Assembly: GCA_007116295.1 (NCBI GenBank)
Contig: SKIS01000044.1
Coordinates: 1 to 8,301 of the forward strand
Direction: 5' to 3'
Source of the DNA: Candidatus Woesearchaeota archaeon
GTDB taxonomy: Archaea; Nanobdellota; Nanobdellia; Woesearchaeales; 21-14-0-10-32-9
Length of the DNA: 8,301 nt
Shown here piece after piece: positions 4,781 through 8,301 of the stretch. Below the pieces are notes generated by a model. The model saw only the letters and a list, made by a program, of their open reading frames with translations, was not told the DNA's origin and searched no databases. Positions within the stretch are counted from its first letter, which is position 1, and each line of letters starts with the position of its first letter. Position numbers and translations under genes: made by a program.

Positions 4781-7700
4781 ATGGAGGGCTTCATTATATA
4801 TCCGACTTATAGAATTGAAAATGATAAGTCTTATGTTTATCTTTACGGAAGGTTAAAAAATGGAAAAAGTTTTCTCACAAAAAATTATTTCAAACCTTAT
4901 TTTTTCATAAGAAGCCATGACTTAAAGAAAGCTCAATCGCTAGGCTCGTTTGAAAGTCAAAAAACAGAATACAAAAACTTTAAAGATGAAAAGCTGACAA
5001 AAATAATCTTAGATATTCCTTCTCAAGTTAGCGATTTAAGAAAAGTTTTTGAAGAAAATTTCATTGATTGTTTTGAAGCGGACATAAGATTTGAATACAG
5101 ATTCTTAATAGATAATGGCTTACTTGGAAGCATAAAAATAAAAGGAAAAAGCATTAAAGGTGAAAAAACAGATTTGTTTTTTGATGAGCCGCAATTTGAA
5201 AACAGTGAGTGGCGACCAAAAGTTTCTGATTTGAAAATACTAAGTTTTGATATAGAGACGAGTATGGATCAAAACACTCTTTATTGTATAAGTTTAAAAT
5301 CAAATGATGAAGAGCTAAACAAGGTTTTGATAGTAAGTGAAGAAAATCACAAAAACGCCAAGAGTTTTAAAGATGAAAAATCTCTTCTTTTAGCTTTCAA
5401 AAAAGAACTTGAAGATTACGATCCTGATGTAATAACTGGTTGGAACGTCATAGACTTTGATTTATTAGTTATAAAAGAAAAATTTGCTCATAACAAAATA
5501 CTTTTTGATATAGGAAGAAGTGATGAAGAGTGCGATCTTAAAATAATAGATAGTTTCATAAAAGATAGTAAAGCAAATATTATAGGAAGAGTTGTTTTAG
5601 ATGGTATACAATTATTAAAATCTAGCTTTATTAATTTAGATGATTATAAGCTTTCTACAGCAAGCGAAGTATTTGCTAAAGAAGACAAATTAATAGAAGA
5701 CGAAAATAAAGGAAAAGAAATAGAAGATGCCTATAAAAACAATAAACAAAAACTGATAGATTACAACTTAAAAGACAGTGACTTAGTTTTAAAAATATTA
5801 AATAACAGCGGAGTACTTCAATTAACTATATTAAGAAGCATATTAACAGGGATGCCTTTAAACAGGGTTAAGGCTAGCATAGCTAGCTTTGATAGTGTTT
5901 ATTTAAAAGAACTTAGAAAAAAAGGTTATGTCGCTAAAACAACTGGTTTCACTTCTGGAGAAAAAACTACTGGTGGATATGTCATGGAGCCTAATCCAGG
6001 AATATACAATTTTGTAGGGGTTTTTGATTTCAAAAGTCTATATCCTAGCATAATGATGACTTTTAATATAGATCCGCTGGCTCACAGACCTAAATGCGAG
6101 GCTAAGAATGGTGAAGCACTAATAGTTGCGCCTAACAAAACTTGCTTTGCTAAAGGAGACGCAATACTTCCAACCATTTTAAAAAAACTTTTTGAAGAAA
6201 GACAAAAAGCAACTGATAAAGGAGACAAAGTATCAAGGCAAGCTATAAAGATTTTAATGAACTCTATGTACGGGGTTTTAGCAAGCCCTAATTGCAGGTT
6301 TTACAGCTTCGAAATGGCTAATGCCATAACTAGCTTTGGTCATGAAATAATCAAAAACACAGCAAAAATAGCTAAAAGGAAAGGTTTTGAGCCTATATAT
6401 GGTGACAGTGTCACAAAAGATTCGGAGATCATTATACAATACAAAGGAGAAGTTAAGCGTGTTCATATCGAAGAGTTGTTTTCTCAAGTTGATAAAAAAA
6501 GTGATGAGGGTAAAGAGTATAATTTTAAACAAGACGTGGAGATATTAACAATTGATTCAAAAGGAAAGTCTGTTTTTAAGCCTGTTAAGTATGTCATGAG
6601 ACATAAATGTAATAAAAAAATATTCAGAGTGAATTTGACAAGTAATTGGCACATCGACGTTACTGAAGACCACGGTTTAATAGGCTATGAAAGCTTTGCT
6701 TTTAACAATTCTAAAAAAGATGTTATGAATCGTTTAATAGAAGTAAAACCTGAAGAAATAGGAAAAAAAGCCAGTAGTTTAGTCAGTCTCAAAAAAGTTC
6801 CCGAAATCAAGTGTGACTCAAAAAATCTTCCGCTCGAAGTTTACGAATTTTTAGGATATTTCATAGGGGATGGCAGTTTTAGAAGAAATAATTATGCTAA
6901 TAAACTGGACAAAGACTATTATTTAGGCTTAAGTCTTGGAAATGACGTTGACGAAGTGATAAGAAAGTTGATTAGTCCTTTAAAGAAAAAAGGATTTATA
7001 AAGACTTTATGGAGGTCTAAAAGCCGTAAAGGAGACATAACTATAAATGGTCTTAAATTAATGGAATTAGTAAGTGAACATTGTAGAGAGAAAGATGGCT
7101 CTAAAAAATTTCCTAGCTTCATATTAAATGAATCTATAGAAAACAAGGCTGCTTTTTTAAGAGGTTTATTTTCTGCTGATGGCACAGTAATACTTAGAAG
7201 GGGTTCGCCTATAATTAGGCTCACTACTATAAGCACTGGCTTAGTTAGTGATGTAAGAAAATTACTTTTTGATGTTGGTGTTTCCAATTCGTCCTTTGAA
7301 GAAAGTAATACTAATACTTACGAAACTAAAGAAAAAATTTACTCTACACGAAGCAAATCTAAACATGTCGTTATTAAAGATAAACATTCTTTTAATTCTA
7401 AAGTGGGATTTTTACTTCGTAGAAAAAATGATAGGGCTCAGATTAAAAGTGAAAATGTTCGCAAGAAAAACATTTCTGATAAAGAATTTGATATTCAATC
7501 CGTTAAATCTGTAGAAGTTATAGATTATGATGATTATGTTTATGATGTGGAAGTCGAAGAGGTCCACCGGTTTTTTGCTAACAATATATTGGTTCATAAT
7601 ACTGATAGTACTTTCATTCAGATTCCTGCAAAAGACTTTGATGAAGCTCAAAAAATAGGTGTTGAGCTTCAAGAAGATATAAACGATTATTACAAAAATA

Positions 7701-8296
7701 AAATAAAAGAAGAGTATGGGGTTGAGAGTTATTTAGTTTTAGAGTTCGAAAAACTTTTCATAAAATTGTTTATGCCTACAACTAGGGGTTCTGGTGAGGG
7801 AGCTAAAAAAAGATATGCTGGTCTTGTAAAAAGAGAAGGTATTGAAAAAATAGAATTTACGGGCTTGGAGTTTGTGCGTAGGGATTGGACTGATTTGAGT
7901 AAAAAATTTCAACTCGAATTACTTCAAAGGGTTTTTGATGAAAAGCCTTTAGATGATTGGATAAGAACCTTTGTTAAAGAGTTGAAAGAGGGAAAGTATG
8001 ATGATTTGCTTGTTTATAGAAAAGCCTTAAGAAAGAATTTAGATGCTTATACCAAAACTACGCCTCCTCATGTTAAGGCAGCTCGGAAGCTTGATGAAAT
8101 AAAATCTAATTTAATATCGTATATAATGACTGTAAATGGTCCTGAACCTTTAGAAAAAATTGAAAGCAGTATTGATTATGATCACTACATAGAAAAGCAA
8201 ATAAAACCTTTGGCTGACTCATTGCTCGTTTTTTACAATAAATCGTTTAAAGAGAGTTTGAAGCCTTCTAAGCAGTTTAGTTTAGACCAATTTTAG
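4781..8296 (+). CDS. polB: Family B DNA polymerase, DNA polymerase II-like, with an in-frame intein
   Basis: Precursor of 1171 residues; after splicing 773, the usual size for the family. It copies DNA with 3'-5' proofreading. Exonuclease motifs: Exo I FDIET (D157, E159), Exo II GWNVIDFD (220-227, D227), Exo III YNLKD (328-332, D332). Polymerase motifs: A DFKSLYPSI (416-424), B from R486 with K490 and NSMYG (494-498), C YGD (540-542) joined after splicing to TDS (941-943), and KKRY (1009-1012). From memory, WRP-x3-DLKILSFDIET, GGYVM, MPTTRGS-x3-KKRYAGL, RRDWTDL, VYRKALRKNL, PPHVKAAR and NGPEPLE follow E. coli Pol II more closely than Pfu-type PolB. The last seven residues, QFSLDQF, form a PIP box (Q-x-x-L-x-x-F) for the PCNA sliding clamp. 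The start at 4781 is chosen from the TATA spacing. The enzyme cannot polymerise until the intein is removed. Replicative versus repair role is open. Confidence 0.95.
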   Translation: MEGFIIYPTYRIENDKSYVYLYGRLKNGKSFLTKNYFKPYFFIRSHDLKKAQSLGSFESQKTEYKNFKDEKLTKIILDIPSQVSDLRKVFEENFIDCFEADIRFEYRFLIDNGLLGSIKIKGKSIKGEKTDLFFDEPQFENSEWRPKVSDLKILSFDIETSMDQNTLYCISLKSNDEELNKVLIVSEENHKNAKSFKDEKSLLLAFKKELEDYDPDVITGWNVIDFDLLVIKEKFAHNKILFDIGRSDEECDLKIIDSFIKDSKANIIGRVVLDGIQLLKSSFINLDDYKLSTASEVFAKEDKLIEDENKGKEIEDAYKNNKQKLIDYNLKDSDLVLKILNNSGVLQLTILRSILTGMPLNRVKASIASFDSVYLKELRKKGYVAKTTGFTSGEKTTGGYVMEPNPGIYNFVGVFDFKSLYPSIMMTFNIDPLAHRPKCEAKNGEALIVAPNKTCFAKGDAILPTILKKLFEERQKATDKGDKVSRQAIKILMNSMYGVLASPNCRFYSFEMANAITSFGHEIIKNTAKIAKRKGFEPIYGDSVTKDSEIIIQYKGEVKRVHIEELFSQVDKKSDEGKEYNFKQDVEILTIDSKGKSVFKPVKYVMRHKCNKKIFRVNLTSNWHIDVTEDHGLIGYESFAFNNSKKDVMNRLIEVKPEEIGKKASSLVSLKKVPEIKCDSKNLPLEVYEFLGYFIGDGSFRRNNYANKLDKDYYLGLSLGNDVDEVIRKLISPLKKKGFIKTLWRSKSRKGDITINGLKLMELVSEHCREKDGSKKFPSFILNESIENKAAFLRGLFSADGTVILRRGSPIIRLTTISTGLVSDVRKLLFDVGVSNSSFEESNTNTYETKEKIYSTRSKSKHVVIKDKHSFNSKVGFLLRRKNDRAQIKSENVRKKNISDKEFDIQSVKSVEVIDYDDYVYDVEVEEVHRFFANNILVHNTDSTFIQIPAKDFDEAQKIGVELQEDINDYYKNKIKEEYGVESYLVLEFEKLFIKLFMPTTRGSGEGAKKRYAGLVKREGIEKIEFTGLEFVRRDWTDLSKKFQLELLQRVFDEKPLDDWIRTFVKELKEGKYDDLLVYRKALRKNLDAYTKTTPPHVKAARKLDEIKSNLISYIMTVNGPEPLEKIESSIDYDHYIEKQIKPLADSLLVFYNKSFKESLKPSKQFSLDQF
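6407..7600 (+). mobile_element. Intein with LAGLIDADG homing endonuclease in PolB motif C (pol-c site)
   Basis: 398 residues from Ser1 (SVTKDSEIII, block A) to His397-Asn398 (NILVHN, block G), followed by Thr as the +1 extein residue. Block B is DVTEDHGLI (84-92) with the T-x-x-H motif (T86, H89). Block F is VYDVEVEEVHRFF (378-390). All residues needed for class 1 splicing (S1, T86/H89, H397, N398, T+1) are present. The endonuclease has both dodecapeptides, FLGYFIGDG (148-156) and FLRGLFSADG (250-259), each with its metal-binding Asp, plus the K-F-P-S-F block (234-238), so it may still cut intein-free alleles. It sits between D and T of YGDTDS, the position used by Thermococcus PolB inteins such as Tli Pol-2. 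The opening SVT-x-D-x-E-I and the later YVMRH and DVTEDH stretches recall that group. By hand count, 7 of 21 Arg codons are CGN against 3 of 27 in the exteins, hinting at later arrival. Confidence 0.95.
8273..8293 (+). other. C-terminal PCNA-interacting (PIP) motif of PolB
   Basis: Encodes the last seven residues, Q-F-S-L-D-Q-F, matching the archaeal/eukaryotic PIP consensus Q-x-x-[hydrophobic]-x-x-[aromatic] with a single terminal Phe. In E. coli Pol II the same C-terminal place holds a beta-clamp motif (QLGLF, from memory). The overlap suggests a clamp tail adapted to PCNA, which is inference. Confidence 0.6.
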
Positions 8297-8301
8297 AGAA
8301 A

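Noticed and set aside
6407..7600. Group I or II intron, or a frameshift, interrupting polB
   Set aside because: The reading frame is open throughout, and all intein splice blocks and endonuclease motifs are in frame, so the insert is removed as protein.
1622..7672. Long open frames opposite or out of frame with the M24 peptidase, PAN and polB (for example 1622-1918 -, 2487-2717 -, 2967-3434 -, 6278-6532 -, 6919-7287 -, 7269-7514 +, 7412-7672 -)
   Set aside because: They are fully covered by strongly conserved genes, show no recognisable domains, and have the hydrophobic low-complexity composition expected from reading A-rich genes in the wrong frame.

Overview
The window is strongly AT-rich and gene-dense, and it looks archaeal. 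The evidence is a proteasome-activating nucleotidase (PAN) gene, TATA-box promoters set about 26 nt upstream of start codons with almost no leader, and a likely archaeal box C/D guide RNA. The low GC, lysine-rich proteins, tiny intergenic gaps and mixture of archaeal and bacterial-type genes suggest a small-genome archaeon of the DPANN type (Woesearchaeota, Pacearchaeota or Nanoarchaeota-like). That lineage call is inference.

Layout. (1) 1-1272: two small membrane proteins read towards each other with their stops 2 bp apart. The first (107-616, +) resembles the AlaE L-alanine exporter family and has two similar halves, each starting with WAIDT. The second (619-1272, -) looks like a diverged relative with a fifth membrane segment. 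A perfect inverted repeat (44-61) lies just upstream of the first. (2) 1383-3522: an M24 Xaa-Pro-type metallopeptidase followed by PAN, both +. This is a protein-turnover pair, although PAN has its own TATA box directly after the peptidase stop codon. (3) 3529-4703, all -: a MIP18/PaaD/SufT-like (DUF59) Fe-S assembly protein, then a 68-nt GC-rich box C/D sRNA candidate with its own TATA box, then an exported lytic transglycosylase-like (SLT) protein, which is unexpected in an archaeon without peptidoglycan. (4) 4781-8296, +: a family B DNA polymerase whose sequence is closest, from memory, to bacterial DNA polymerase II (E. coli PolB). It is interrupted inside catalytic motif C (YGD/TDS) by a 398-residue intein with an intact LAGLIDADG endonuclease. 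The polymerase ends in a PCNA-binding (PIP) motif.

How the genes relate. PAN unfolds substrates for the 20S proteasome, and the M24 peptidase can finish proline-containing peptides. The Fe-S protein and the polymerase share a divergent promoter region. The most notable items are the SLT protein, the unannotated C/D sRNA, the paired AlaE-like proteins, and the intein-split Pol II-like polymerase. No CRISPR array, rRNA, tRNA or insertion sequence was seen. The largest gene-free stretch (4231-4412) is mostly explained by the sRNA and promoters.
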